Below, piece by piece: positions 25,040 through 33,618 of a DNA stretch of 36,040 nucleotides. The notes beneath the pieces were generated by a model. The model was not told the origin of the DNA. It saw nothing but the letters and a program-made list of their open reading frames with translations, and made no database searches. Location: contig CALVDF010000021.1 in assembly GCA_944326245.1 (NCBI GenBank), positions 1 through 36,040 of the forward strand, given 5' to 3'. The DNA is from an uncultured Bacteroidales bacterium (GTDB taxonomy: Bacteria; Bacteroidota; Bacteroidia; Bacteroidales; UBA932). The translations under genes and the position numbers were made by a program. Every line of letters begins with the position of its first letter. Within the stretch, counting starts at the first letter, position 1.

Positions 25040-26413
25040 ATGGTTGACTATATAAAATTGAAACAAGGGCTGGACATACCGATTGACGGTGTACCTTCCG
25101 CCCAGATCCTCAAGAGTATAGTTTCTGACACGGTCGCTGTCAAGCCAACCGACTTCAAAGGCCTCATTCCAAAGCTCACAGTCAAGGAAGGTGATTCTGT
25201 AAAAGCAGGATCCCCACTGTTCGTGGACAAGAAGAGACCGGATGTGAAGTTCACTTCTCCGGTAAGCGGCACAGTTTCAGAAATTGTACGAGGAGAGAAG
25301 CGTAAACTTCTCGAAGTCAGAGTCAAGGCTGACCCTGAAACGGTATATGCCGAGTTCAGTCTCCACAAGCCGGAGAACATCACTGCCGAGCAGGCAATAA
25401 GTTCCCTGCTTGAAAGTGGATTATGGGCCTGCATAAAACAACGCCCGTACGGGATCATACCTGATCCGGCCGTCCGCCCCAAATCTGTATATATTTCCGG
25501 GTTTGACACGGCACCTCTGGCAGCAGACTACGATTTCATCCTCAGGGACGAACTGCCCAACATCCAGACGGCCATCAATGTGCTGTCAAAGATTACGCCC
25601 AAGATACATTTCGGGCTATGTGCCAAGACGCATGCAAGTTCACCCTTCCACAAACTGTCAGGGGTGGAATTCCATGTTTTCGACGGACCCCACCCTGCCG
25701 GCAACGTCGGCGTACAGATCAATCATGTCTGCCCCATCAACAAGGGAGACATAGTCTGGACCGTCAATCTTCAGATGCTTGCCATCGTAGGACGTTTCTT
25801 CAATACAGGGAAAGTGGACATGCGCAAAACCGTTGCAATAGGCGGGCCCCGTGTAAGCAATCCTGGATATATCAGATGCATGAGCGGCATGTGCCTGAAC
25901 AGCATCGCCGATATGGCCAATGACAATGTCGACAAGCTGCAGCGCGGTTGCCCCATCCGCTATATCAGCGGAAATGTCCTGACCGGAACCAACGTCGGCA
26001 AGGACGGCTACCTCGGATTCTACGATGACTGCATATCGCTTATCACCGAAGGCAAGTACTTCGAGACTTTCGGATGGGCCAAGATTTTCAGGCCGAAGAA
26101 GTACAGCTTTGCTTCCACATATTTCTCATGGCTGACACCAAGGAAGAAATACCTTATGGACTCTAACCTCAACGGAGGCGTAAGGGCTTTCGTGATGACC
26201 AACAAGTACGCCAAAGTGTTCCCCATGAACATTTACCCCGTATACCTGCTCAAAGCCATCATCGCCGAGGACATCGACAAGATGGAACAGCTCGGCATCT
26301 ACGAGGTGGTAGAAGAGGATTTCGCACTCTGCGAATACATAGATCCTTCCAAGATAGACATACAGTCTATCGTTTCAAAGGGAATTGACCTCATGATTAA
26401 AGAAATGGCATAA
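25040..26413 (+). CDS. nqrA: Na+-translocating NADH:quinone reductase subunit A
   Basis: NqrA is the cytoplasm-exposed subunit of the six-subunit Na+-NQR, which oxidises NADH, reduces quinone and exports Na+. This 457-residue protein opens with I-K-L-K-Q-G-L-D-I-P-I-D-G, the NqrA signature. It continues with a lipoyl-like fold segment (V-K-E-G-D-S-V-K-A-G-S-P-L), then G-G-P-R-V-S-N-P-G-Y-I and the Rnf/Nqr-like C-terminus. First gene of nqrABCDEF; nqrB starts 2 bases after its stop. Confidence 0.96.
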   Translation: MVDYIKLKQGLDIPIDGVPSAQILKSIVSDTVAVKPTDFKGLIPKLTVKEGDSVKAGSPLFVDKKRPDVKFTSPVSGTVSEIVRGEKRKLLEVRVKADPETVYAEFSLHKPENITAEQAISSLLESGLWACIKQRPYGIIPDPAVRPKSVYISGFDTAPLAADYDFILRDELPNIQTAINVLSKITPKIHFGLCAKTHASSPFHKLSGVEFHVFDGPHPAGNVGVQINHVCPINKGDIVWTVNLQMLAIVGRFFNTGKVDMRKTVAIGGPRVSNPGYIRCMSGMCLNSIADMANDNVDKLQRGCPIRYISGNVLTGTNVGKDGYLGFYDDCISLITEGKYFETFGWAKIFRPKKYSFASTYFSWLTPRKKYLMDSNLNGGVRAFVMTNKYAKVFPMNIYPVYLLKAIIAEDIDKMEQLGIYEVVEEDFALCEYIDPSKIDIQSIVSKGIDLMIKEMA

Positions 26414-26415
26414 AT

Positions 26416-27522
26416 ATGGAAAAGAAAGAGAAAAAAGGCTCAATATTCGACTCCACCATCGAGGCTTTCCAGTCATTCCTCAGAGTGCCCGACACCGTCA
26501 CAAGAAGGGGTTCGCACGTCAGGGACTGCAATGACCTCAAGAGAGTCATGATCATAGTGGTGGTCGCCCTGATCCCCACCTTCCTCTTCGGTATCTACAA
26601 CATCGGCTACCAGCACAACCTCGCCGCAGGTACAGACATGACCTTCTGGCAGATGGTATGGTACGGCTTCCTGAAGATACTCCCCCTCTACCTTGTATCC
26701 TACATCGTAGGTCTTGGCATCGAATTCGCTTCAGCCCAGATACGCGGACATGAAGTCAATGAAGGATACCTCGTTACAGGTATGATTATACCGCTCATAG
26801 TGCCTATTACCACTCCTCTCTGGATCCTTGCAATCGCCGTAGCCTTTGCAGTAATCATCGGCAAGGAGGTATTCGGAGGTACAGGCATGAACATATGGAA
26901 CCCGGCACTCCTCGCAAGGGCATTCCTCTTCTTCGCCTACCCCTCCAGCATGTCAGGTGACAAGGTCTGGGTAGCAGGCGTGGACGGATATTCCGGAGCC
27001 ACTCCCCTCGCGGAGGCAGCTCTCGGCAATTTCAACAATATGCCCTCAGCCCTGGACATGTTCCTCGGATTCATTCCCGGATGTCCCGGTGAGACCTCTA
27101 CCGTTGCAATCCTCATCGGTGCTGCCATCCTGCTGTTCTTCGGAGTGGCAAGCTGGAAGACCATGCTGTCCACCGTTATTGGAGCTCTGGCAATCGGCTA
27201 CCTCTGCAACGCCCTCGCTCCTGACACTTCGTCCTACCTCGCGCTTCCCGCATGGGAGCACCTGATTATGGGCGGCTTCGCATTCGGAGCAGTATTCATG
27301 GCCACCGACCCTGTAACCTCGGCCCAGACCGAGACAGGAAAATGGATCTACGGCTTCCTGATCGGTGCATTCACCATTATCCTCAGGGTATTCAACCCCG
27401 GATATCCGGAAGGAATGATGCTGGCCATCCTGCTTATGAACACATTCGCTCCGCTGATTGACTACTGTGTAGTTCAGAGGAACATCAAGAAACGTCTCAA
27501 GAGAGCGCAAATCAATCAATAA
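26416..27522 (+). CDS. nqrB: Na+-NQR subunit B
   Basis: A membrane subunit with about ten predicted helices and a covalently bound FMN. The flavin attachment site is Thr196 in D-G-Y-S-G-A-T-P-L, the conserved S-G-A-T motif modified by ApbE. In other species NqrB also binds riboflavin and forms part of the Na+ path. 368 residues is somewhat shorter than the Vibrio protein (about 410). No apbE gene is in the window, so the flavin transferase must be encoded elsewhere. Confidence 0.96.
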   Translation: MEKKEKKGSIFDSTIEAFQSFLRVPDTVTRRGSHVRDCNDLKRVMIIVVVALIPTFLFGIYNIGYQHNLAAGTDMTFWQMVWYGFLKILPLYLVSYIVGLGIEFASAQIRGHEVNEGYLVTGMIIPLIVPITTPLWILAIAVAFAVIIGKEVFGGTGMNIWNPALLARAFLFFAYPSSMSGDKVWVAGVDGYSGATPLAEAALGNFNNMPSALDMFLGFIPGCPGETSTVAILIGAAILLFFGVASWKTMLSTVIGALAIGYLCNALAPDTSSYLALPAWEHLIMGGFAFGAVFMATDPVTSAQTETGKWIYGFLIGAFTIILRVFNPGYPEGMMLAILLMNTFAPLIDYCVVQRNIKKRLKRAQINQ

Positions 27523-27536
27523 GGGAGAATCACACT

Positions 27537-28292
27537 ATGAATACCAACAGTAACACATATACAATTATCTACTCCACCGTCATGGTGGTGATCGTGGCTG
27601 CTGTTCTCGCGTACGTGTCCGTATCCCTGAACGGCAAGCAGCAGGCCAACGTGAACACCGAGACCCGCCAGAGCATTCTGTCCTCGGTCAACCTCGGCCA
27701 GGGAGCCGACGAGGCTTCTGACAAGAACGCATACGTGGAACAGGAGTTCAACAAATACATCACAGACTCCTATCTGGTCGATGCACAGGGCAATAAAGTG
27801 GATGGAGACGCATTCTCCCTCGCCCTTACAGCAGGCCTGAAATCCCAGTATGATATCATGAAACAGGCCAATCCCGATGTGTCAAAGCTCACCCTCCCCG
27901 TCTTCGTCTGCACTCTGGACGACGGCAGCAAGGTAGAGATATTCCCCATCTACGGAGCCGGTCTGTGGGGTCCTATCTGGGGCTATGTATCCCTCAAGGA
28001 CGACTACAACACCATTTACGGTGCAACCTTCCTCCACAAGGGAGAGACTCCCGGTCTGGGCGCTGAGATAGCCACGCCTAATTTCAGCAACCAGTTCATC
28101 GGCAAGTCCATCTTCGACGGAGGCAGCCTGGTATCGGTGACAGTTGTCAAGGGAGGCGCCCCTGAAGGCTCTGCCCATGAAATCGACGCCATCTCCGGAG
28201 GTACCATCACCAGCCGTGCCCTGGAGAATGCAATACGCCAGTGGCTCGAATATTATGAACCTTATCTTGAAAAACAGAAAGCTGAAAGATAA
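27537..28292 (+). CDS. nqrC: Na+-NQR subunit C
   Basis: A single N-terminal transmembrane helix (about residues 9-29) followed by a periplasmic FMN-binding domain (251 residues). The flavin-attachment region reads E-I-D-A-I-S-G-G-T-I-T-S, so the acceptor should be Thr223. The usual motif is S-G-A-T; here the third position is Gly instead of Ala, which still fits the ApbE target pattern. Other conserved parts: G-A-G-L-W-G-P-I-W-G-Y and H-K-G-E-T-P-G-L-G-A-E-I. It starts 14 bases after nqrB. Confidence 0.95.
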   Translation: MNTNSNTYTIIYSTVMVVIVAAVLAYVSVSLNGKQQANVNTETRQSILSSVNLGQGADEASDKNAYVEQEFNKYITDSYLVDAQGNKVDGDAFSLALTAGLKSQYDIMKQANPDVSKLTLPVFVCTLDDGSKVEIFPIYGAGLWGPIWGYVSLKDDYNTIYGATFLHKGETPGLGAEIATPNFSNQFIGKSIFDGGSLVSVTVVKGGAPEGSAHEIDAISGGTITSRALENAIRQWLEYYEPYLEKQKAER

Positions 28293-28294
28293 TC

Positions 28295-28906
28295 ATGAAA
28301 AAGGAAATATATCAAAACCCGTTTTTCAAGGCCAACCCGGTAACGGTCTTAGTCTTGGGTATCTGCTCCTCGCTGGCAGTTACCGTAAAGCTTGAGCCTG
28401 CCTGCGTGATGGCTCTGTCGGTTACATTCGTGACCGGATTCTCAAGCCTGTTCGCATCCCTGCTGCGCAATACGATTCCCAACCGTATACGAATCATCGT
28501 CCAGCTGGTACTCGTATCGCTGTTCGTAATCCTCATCGACCAGTTCCTCAAGGCATACGCCTATGAGGTCAGCAAGCAGCTGTCCGTATACGTCGGTCTG
28601 ATCATCACCAACTGTATCATCATGGGCCGTATCGAGGCTTTCGCCCTCGGCAACAAGCCCTGGCCCTCTTTCGTGGACGGTATCGCCAACGGTCTCGGCT
28701 ACGGTATGATCCTCGTGGCTCTGGCCTTCATCCGCGAGCTTCTGGGTTCCGGTACACTGTTCGGACATCAGATCATTCCTGCCGGCTGGTATGAAGCCGG
28801 ATACATGAACAACGGCCTGATCATCCTGCCTCCCATGGCCCTGATTCTGGTAGGTCTGTTCATCTGGCTGCAGAGAGGCATTCAGAAAGATCTTATAGAA
28901 AAATAA
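28295..28906 (+). CDS. nqrD: Na+-NQR subunit D
   Basis: A 203-residue membrane protein with six predicted helices, paralogous to NqrE and related to RnfE/A. NqrD and NqrE together hold a membrane iron centre between inverted helices. The matching cysteines here are Cys24 (L-G-I-C-S-S-L-A-V-T) and the one in I-I-T-N-C-I-I-M-G-R. It begins 2 bases after the nqrC stop. Confidence 0.95.
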   Translation: MKKEIYQNPFFKANPVTVLVLGICSSLAVTVKLEPACVMALSVTFVTGFSSLFASLLRNTIPNRIRIIVQLVLVSLFVILIDQFLKAYAYEVSKQLSVYVGLIITNCIIMGRIEAFALGNKPWPSFVDGIANGLGYGMILVALAFIRELLGSGTLFGHQIIPAGWYEAGYMNNGLIILPPMALILVGLFIWLQRGIQKDLIEK

Positions 28907-28921
28907 TAAAGGCACATCACT

Positions 28922-29536
28922 ATGGAATATTTAAGTCTATTTGTCAAGTCGATATTCGTCGACAACATGATTTTCGCATACTTCTTGGGGATGTGCTCAT
29001 TCCTGGCTGTATCGAAGAATGTCAAGACAGCTTTCGGTCTGGGTATCGCAGTGATATTCGTAATCCTCGTTACCCTGCCTATCAACTACCTGCTCAACAA
29101 GTTCTTCCTCACTCCCGGAGCAATGTCCTGGATCAGCCCCGCACTTGCTGACCTCGACCTGAGCTTCCTGAGCTTCATAGTATTCATCGCGGTAATCGCC
29201 GCCATCACCCAGCTCGTGGAGATGGTCGTGGAGAAATTCTCCCCCGCCCTTTACTCTTCACTGGGTATCTTCCTTCCCCTGATTGCAGTGAACTGCGCCG
29301 TAATGGGTGCCTCACTGTTCATGCAGGAAAGGGATTTCGCCAACCTCGGTTACGCGACAGTATATGCCCTCGGATCCGGAATCGGCTGGTTCCTCGCCAT
29401 CGTGACCATCGCGGCCATCCGTGAGAAACTCGCATACTCCAACGTTCCCAAGCCTCTCAAGGGCCTCGGAATCTCATTCATCATCACCGGTCTCATGGGT
29501 ATAGCATTCATGAGCTTCATGGGTATTCAATTATAG
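28922..29536 (+). CDS. nqrE: Na+-NQR subunit E
   Basis: A 204-residue, six-helix membrane subunit pairing with NqrD in an inverted topology. Conserved cysteines are Cys25 (F-L-G-M-C-S-F-L-A-V-S) and the one in L-I-A-V-N-C-A-V-M-G, which provide ligands for the intramembrane iron centre in known structures. It starts 15 bases after nqrD. Confidence 0.95.
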   Translation: MEYLSLFVKSIFVDNMIFAYFLGMCSFLAVSKNVKTAFGLGIAVIFVILVTLPINYLLNKFFLTPGAMSWISPALADLDLSFLSFIVFIAVIAAITQLVEMVVEKFSPALYSSLGIFLPLIAVNCAVMGASLFMQERDFANLGYATVYALGSGIGWFLAIVTIAAIREKLAYSNVPKPLKGLGISFIITGLMGIAFMSFMGIQL

Positions 29537-29548
29537 GAGGACTGACGT

Positions 29549-30808
29549 ATGACTACAATACTTATCGTATCAATTATCACGTTCCTTGTAGTGACCCTGA
29601 TACTGGTCGCTCTCCTGCTGGTGGCCAAGGCAAAACTGACCCCTCAGGGCAATGTCAAGATCGACATCAACAATGGCGAGAGAGTCCTCGATGTCAATCC
29701 CGGCTCCTCCCTGCTGACCACCCTCTCCAACGAGAAGATATTCCTTCCCTCTGCCTGCGGCGGCGGCGGAAGCTGCGGTATGTGCAAATGCCAGGTGCTT
29801 TCAGGCGGCGGCAGCATCCTGCCCACCGAGGTAGGTTTCTTCACCCGCAAGCAGCAGCAGAACAACTGGAGGCTCGGCTGCCAGGTCAAGGTGCGCGAGG
29901 ACCTCAAGATACTCGTACCCCAGAGCATCCTCGGCATCAAGAAACTCGAGTGCGAGGTGGTAAGCAACAGGAACGTCGCCACCTTCATCAAGGAATTCGT
30001 TGTAAAGCTTCCCGCAGGCGAGCACCTCAACTTCCGCTCCGGCGGCTATATCCAGATCGACATCCCCAAGTACGATATCGACTACAAGGATATGGACATA
30101 GAGGAGCCCTACAGGGCCGACTGGGAGAAAATGGGCGTATTCAACCTGCACGCACACAACTCCGAGCCTACCTTCAAGGCATACTCCATGGCCAACCATC
30201 CTGCCGAGGGTGACATCATCATGCTGAACGTCCGTATCGCCACCCCTCCTTTCGACAAGGCCAAGGGCGGCTTCATGAACGTGCCTCCCGGAATCAGCTC
30301 GTCCTACATCTTCTCCCGCAAGCCGGGTGACAAGGTGATCATCTCGGGCCCTTACGGAGAGTTCTTCATCCCGGACAACGCACCCGCAGACCAGGAGTTC
30401 ATCTTCATCGGCGGCGGTGCCGGAATGGCTCCCATGAGAAGCCACATCATGCATCTGTTCAAGACCGAGAAGACCGGCCGCAAGGTCAACTTCTTCTACG
30501 GTGCCCGCAGCCTGAAAGAGGCCTTCTACCTCGAGGACTTCCACGAGATAGAGCGCGACTTCCCCAACTTCAAGTTCCATCTGGCCCTCGACCGTCAGGA
30601 TCCCGAGGCCGATGCAGCAGGAGTTGCTTACAAAGTGGGATTCGTGCACAACGTCCTCTACGAGACATACCTCAAGACCCACGAGGCACCCGAGGACTGC
30701 CTCTACCTGATGTGCGGTCCTCCGATGATGACCCAGTCGGTACTCAAGATGCTCGACAGCCTCGGAGTACCTCCCGAGAACATCCTCTTCGACAACTTCG
30801 GATCATAA
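29549..30808 (+). CDS. nqrF: Na+-NQR subunit F (NADH dehydrogenase component)
   Basis: NqrF is the entry point for electrons. After an N-terminal membrane helix (about 4-26) there is a 2Fe-2S ferredoxin domain with Cys70, Cys76, Cys79 and Cys111, then an FAD/NADH reductase domain: F-K-A-Y-S-M-A-N-H is the FAD-binding R-x-Y-S-like motif, and G-G-G-A-G-M-A-P-M-R-S-H is the NADH-binding site. It ends with C-G-P-P-M-M and a C-terminal aromatic (N-F-G-S). 419 residues. Last gene of the operon, followed by a strong terminator. Confidence 0.96.
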   Translation: MTTILIVSIITFLVVTLILVALLLVAKAKLTPQGNVKIDINNGERVLDVNPGSSLLTTLSNEKIFLPSACGGGGSCGMCKCQVLSGGGSILPTEVGFFTRKQQQNNWRLGCQVKVREDLKILVPQSILGIKKLECEVVSNRNVATFIKEFVVKLPAGEHLNFRSGGYIQIDIPKYDIDYKDMDIEEPYRADWEKMGVFNLHAHNSEPTFKAYSMANHPAEGDIIMLNVRIATPPFDKAKGGFMNVPPGISSSYIFSRKPGDKVIISGPYGEFFIPDNAPADQEFIFIGGGAGMAPMRSHIMHLFKTEKTGRKVNFFYGARSLKEAFYLEDFHEIERDFPNFKFHLALDRQDPEADAAGVAYKVGFVHNVLYETYLKTHEAPEDCLYLMCGPPMMTQSVLKMLDSLGVPPENILFDNFGS

Positions 30809-30833
30809 CAATAACCGGCCCAGGCCGGAAAAC

Positions 30834-30864
30834 AAAAAGCCCCGGAAAATATCCGGGGTTTTTT
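30834..30864. terminator. nqr operon terminator, usable from both sides
   Basis: The stem CCCCGGA (30840-30846) / TCCGGGG (30852-30858) is followed by TTTTTT at 30859-30864. A5 at 30834-30838 gives a T tract on the minus strand, so it also serves the convergent YwqG-like gene. A second small hairpin, CCGG-cccagg-CCGG, precedes it at about 30815-30828. Confidence 0.88.
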
Positions 30865-30915
30865 ATTGCCAGTTCCGCAGGGGGTGTTTCATGCACGGAT
30901 GCACGCCCTGTGAAT

Positions 30916-31536
30916 TCAGAAAAAGAACAAGGCACCTCTGACCCGATTCCACCGGCGCTCCTTGAGATCCTGCGCCGGTATCAGGAAGTAATACGTCCCG
31001 CAGTCATGGAACCTCAGCCCCCACCTGTCATCTTCGTCTATCTGGAGCAGCTGGACATATCCTGGATTGGAATCCCTGATCTCCTCCTGGTATGGTTCAC
31101 CCAGCAGCATGTGACCGTCCCCGCACCTGCATTGCGCCCTCGAGAAAATCATTTCCTCGGCCGGACGGAATATGCTTTCATCAGTACCCTCCCAGCACAT
31201 CCGGTATGGCTTCAGGCCATTTTCCTTTTCTGAAAAAATCACGACCGGCAGCTCATGATAATCCAGGGGGGAATCGTATTCGCCCAAAAAATAATCTATC
31301 GGCGCGAAAAAGTACAGCATTCCGGAATGGGGCAGCAGATTTTCCGGATCCAGACGGGCAATGTCGGAACAACGTATCTGACACACGAATGTAAGAGGTT
31401 CATAATATGATTCATACCCGTCCATGACCTCCACACACGGATAAGGAACATCTTCCGGCAGGTCCGGCGCACCCCACCAGTGGCTGCGTCCTGTCATGCA
31501 CAAACCGGTCTGACGTGTTGTAATCTTTATTGCCAT
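30916..31536 (-). CDS. YwqG-like protein (DUF1963)
   Basis: A 206-residue cytoplasmic protein of the DUF1963/YwqG family, function unknown. Family traits seen are W-G-A-P-D-L-P near the start, L-T-F-V-C-Q-I-R-C-S-D, M-L-Y-F-F-A-P (the 'F-F' turn), the L-L-G-E-P-Y-Q motif, V-Q-L-L-Q-I-D-E-D-D, and the closing I-P-A-Q-D-L. I chose the ATG at 31536; the frame remains open to a TTG at 31548. It has its own promoter (TTTG-N21-TAAATTTG) and is convergent with nqr. Confidence 0.85.
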   Translation of the reverse strand: MAIKITTRQTGLCMTGRSHWWGAPDLPEDVPYPCVEVMDGYESYYEPLTFVCQIRCSDIARLDPENLLPHSGMLYFFAPIDYFLGEYDSPLDYHELPVVIFSEKENGLKPYRMCWEGTDESIFRPAEEMIFSRAQCRCGDGHMLLGEPYQEEIRDSNPGYVQLLQIDEDDRWGLRFHDCGTYYFLIPAQDLKERRWNRVRGALFFF

Positions 31537-31570
31537 GATTTCTGCCAATTTATTTTTATAAAAACTTCTA

Positions 31571-31603
31571 CAAATTTAAAAAATCTATGGAAAAACCTCC
31601 AAA
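31571..31603 (-). promoter_or_regulatory. Full promoter of the YwqG-like gene
   Basis: On the minus strand, TTTG at 31603-31600, a 21-base spacer, and TAAATTTG at 31578-31571. This is the best complete Bacteroidetes -33/-7 match in the window, 34 bases before the start codon. Confidence 0.7.
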
Positions 31604-32020
31604 ATTCGGCAGATTAACGCAATGTAATCTGTGAATTAAGTAGTTAGGAGAAAATCGCGGAAGTTGGATAGAGGGCTGAATAGCGTTTCAAAGCGGATTG
31701 GAGAAAGAGAACGGTTTCCTAATCGTTACCCGTCAGAAATGCAGATTTAACAGTCACCGTTCCGTTTGCGCCGCTCTGCGTAGGTTTGCTTGTCAAGGTT
31801 TAACTCGTTGATTTATAGTTTTGCAACCAAAATTTGATGTTAAAGCAGGAACTAATTAAAAATAAGCTACTTATGAGCATTCCTCAAAAGGTGAGGTAAT
31901 GACTTGGCAACGGTCACATTTTCTGCGATATGCAGTGTATTTCTGTCAAACAACTCTTGTTCTATTTGCAAAATTAGCACTTTCTTTTGAGAAACAAGCA
32001 AAATACCAAATAAAATTTTG
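31604..32020. other. Gene-free, AT-rich junction of the accessory island
   Basis: About 420 bases with no convincing frame and no tRNA-like fold. By eye G+C falls here compared with the left side. It contains gtttcctaatcgttacc (31714-31730), an imperfect inverted copy (15/17) of 35842-35858, and TAAAAATAAGC (31857-31867), which recurs in direct orientation at 35804-35814. Either pair may be a boundary trace; both are short. Confidence 0.4.
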
Positions 32021-32028
32021 TACCTTTG
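32021..32028 (+). promoter_or_regulatory. -7 box for the XRE/methyltransferase genes
   Basis: TACCTTTG (TAnnTTTG) lies 25 bases before the chosen ATG of the XRE regulator. The upstream sequence is A-rich without a clear TTTG. Confidence 0.55.
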
Positions 32029-32053
32029 TAACCGTCAGACAAAAGAATGTGAT

Positions 32054-32254
32054 ATGAACCGAATAAAAGAGGTATTGGAGACTAAGGGCATTAGCCAAAC
32101 AGAATTGGCGAATAGGCTTGGAAAGACTTTTAATATGGTCAATCTATATGCTACGAACAAGGTGCAGCCTCCCATTCCTGTTTTATATCAGATTGCGGAC
32201 ATACTGAATGTAGATGTCAGAGACTTGTTAATGCCTAACAAGATTAGCAGATAA
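32054..32254 (+). CDS. Small XRE-family helix-turn-helix regulator
   Basis: A 66-residue DNA-binding protein made almost only of an HTH_3 domain: K-G-I-S-Q-T-E-L-A-N-R-L-G-K then N-M-V-N-L-Y-A-T-N-K, with the C-terminal D-I-L-N-V-D-V-R-D-L-L typical of XRE regulators. The ATG at 32054 is chosen because the longer frame (from 32018) would include the promoter box. It lies 26 bases upstream of the methyltransferase, a position taken by controller (C) proteins of restriction-modification systems. That role is inferred from position. Confidence 0.85.
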   Translation: MNRIKEVLETKGISQTELANRLGKTFNMVNLYATNKVQPPIPVLYQIADILNVDVRDLLMPNKISR

Positions 32255-32280
32255 CATGGTAAAAACGAAAAGAAGATACG

Positions 32281-33456
32281 ATGGCAAATAGTAATTTGAA
32301 AGAAGCAAAGGCAGCTAAAAACGATGAGTTCTATACTCAATTCCACGACATAGAAATTGAGATGAACGCATACCTTGAATATGACCCAAACGTATTCAGG
32401 GGAAAGACTATTTTGCTGCCTTGCGACGACCCTGAATGGAGCAACTTCACACGATTCTTTGCCGCCAAGTTCGATGAACTTGGATTGAAAAAGCTGATTT
32501 CTACGAGCTATGCGCCGGATAGCAAAAAATATAAAACACCTTACCAACCGTCTTTGTTCGAGCAGGAAGCCCCACAATTCGACAGTACCAAGACTTCCGT
32601 CAAAGGAAAGATATTCGTATTGGAACAAGACAAAAGCGGTGACGGACGCATCAATATAGACGACCTTGAATGGGAATACTTGGAAGGCGATGGCGATTTC
32701 CGCAGCAAGGAAGTTACCAAGTTGCGGGATGAAGCAGACTTTATCATCACCAACCCTCCGTTTTCCCTTTTCAGGGAGTTCTTGGCATGGATAATGGAGG
32801 GAGAAAAGAAATTCATCATTATTGGCAATATGAATTGTATTACATACAAAGAAGTATTCCCGCTGATAATGAATAATAAAATATGGCTTGGCATCCCCTT
32901 CCCCGGTGGAAACGCTTATTTTAGACCTGCGATGCAAAATGATTATGCAGTAGGTGTATATGATGAAGATACCAATCTCGTAAAGTTCCGTAACTGCATT
33001 TGGTTGACTAATGTTGACCACGGTCGCCGTCACCAACCTCTTTCATTGATGACCATAGCGGATAACCTGCGTTATTCCAAGCATAAAGAGATTCGTGGGA
33101 AAGAAACATACGACCATTACGACAATTACGATGCTATAGAAGTACCTTTTACGGATGCCATTCCTTCAGATTATGACGGGGTAATGGGTGTCCCTATATC
33201 TTTCTTGGACAAGTATTGTCCGGAGCAATTTGAAATCTTAGGGATAACAAAGGCTTGGTTCGGAAGTGCCTCCAAAATTTATCCCGAACAAATCCAAGTT
33301 GACCGTCATGGAAAAGAATCCAAAGTGACGAAACTCAATGATGGGGCAGTCTTGCTTCATTCTGAAGTCCCTCAGAATGAAACTTATTATATGGTTGAAG
33401 GGAAATATTATACCCAAGTTTATGCAAGAGTTCTTATTAGACATATCAAATCATAA
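32281..33456 (+). CDS. EcoRI-family adenine-specific DNA methyltransferase
   Basis: A 391-residue N6-adenine methyltransferase related to M.EcoRI. The opening A-K-A-A-K-N-D-E-F-Y-T-Q-F is a family hallmark. The catalytic motif is N-P-P-F at 158-161, preceded by F-I-I-T, and L-L-P-C-D-D-P-E-W-S-N-F (45-56) takes the SAM-site position. F-P-G-G-N-A-Y-F and D-Y-D-G-V-M-G-V-P are further conserved parts. Residues 317-323 (F-E-I-L-G-I-T) are encoded over the 19-bp repeat at 33230-33248. Everything beyond it (last 75 residues with F317) has homologous alternative versions on the opposite strand just downstream. The C-terminus is thus likely exchangeable, and specificity may change with it. Usual M.EcoRI length is 326. 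Confidence 0.93.
   Translation: MANSNLKEAKAAKNDEFYTQFHDIEIEMNAYLEYDPNVFRGKTILLPCDDPEWSNFTRFFAAKFDELGLKKLISTSYAPDSKKYKTPYQPSLFEQEAPQFDSTKTSVKGKIFVLEQDKSGDGRINIDDLEWEYLEGDGDFRSKEVTKLRDEADFIITNPPFSLFREFLAWIMEGEKKFIIIGNMNCITYKEVFPLIMNNKIWLGIPFPGGNAYFRPAMQNDYAVGVYDEDTNLVKFRNCIWLTNVDHGRRHQPLSLMTIADNLRYSKHKEIRGKETYDHYDNYDAIEVPFTDAIPSDYDGVMGVPISFLDKYCPEQFEILGITKAWFGSASKIYPEQIQVDRHGKESKVTKLNDGAVLLHSEVPQNETYYMVEGKYYTQVYARVLIRHIKS
33230..33248 (+). repeat. Inversion site A inside the methyltransferase gene
   Basis: TTGAAATCTTAGGGATAAC. It is an exact 19-bp inverted match to 33599-33617 and a 17/19 match to 33756-33774. It codes for the E-I-L-G-I part of the conserved segment. Confidence 0.85.
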
Positions 33457-33618
33457 TTTGCGTATGAGTAATCGGGCATATGTTGAAACCAAAGAGCCAT
33501 TGCTCCAAATAGCTCCCCTACGGTTCAAATCCGCAAAGTTAGGTGTGTCGGAAATGGTGTATTCCTTTGTTTTCAAGCCCCATTCATTTCCTCTATCGGT
33601 TATCCCTAAGATTTCAAC
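33451..33618 (-). pseudogene. Silent cassette 1: alternative methyltransferase C-terminus
   Basis: On the minus strand this is an open frame of 55 residues beginning V-E-I-L-G-I-T-D-R-G-N and ending S-T-Y-A-R-L-L-I-R-K-L, stop at 33451. The end matches the methyltransferase C-terminus (V-Y-A-R-V-L-I-R-H-I-K), while the middle differs. It lacks its own start codon in a sensible place and a promoter: the ATG at 33666 lies in sequence that encodes cassette 2 in another frame. It meets the methyltransferase tail to tail, the two stops overlapping by 6 bases. Inversion between sites A and B would join it in frame, giving a 371-residue enzyme. Confidence 0.82.
33599..33617 (-). repeat. Inversion site B, head of cassette 1
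   Basis: On the minus strand, TTGAAATCTTAGGGATAAC, identical to site A. The stop codon of cassette 2 (TGA at 33616-33614) is formed by bases of this repeat, so the repeat is both the start of cassette 1 and the end of cassette 2. Confidence 0.85.

Noticed and set aside
29801..30682. 293-residue minus-strand frame
   Set aside because: Antisense to nqrF; Val/Glu/Leu-biased translation caused by codon usage of the sense gene.
31604..32020. Possible tRNA or attachment gene at the island junction
   Set aside because: No cloverleaf or conserved T-loop sequence could be found; only weak short repeats.
32188..33036. 282-residue minus-strand frame
   Set aside because: It is the antisense shadow of the methyltransferase gene, Cys- and Phe-rich without any family motif.
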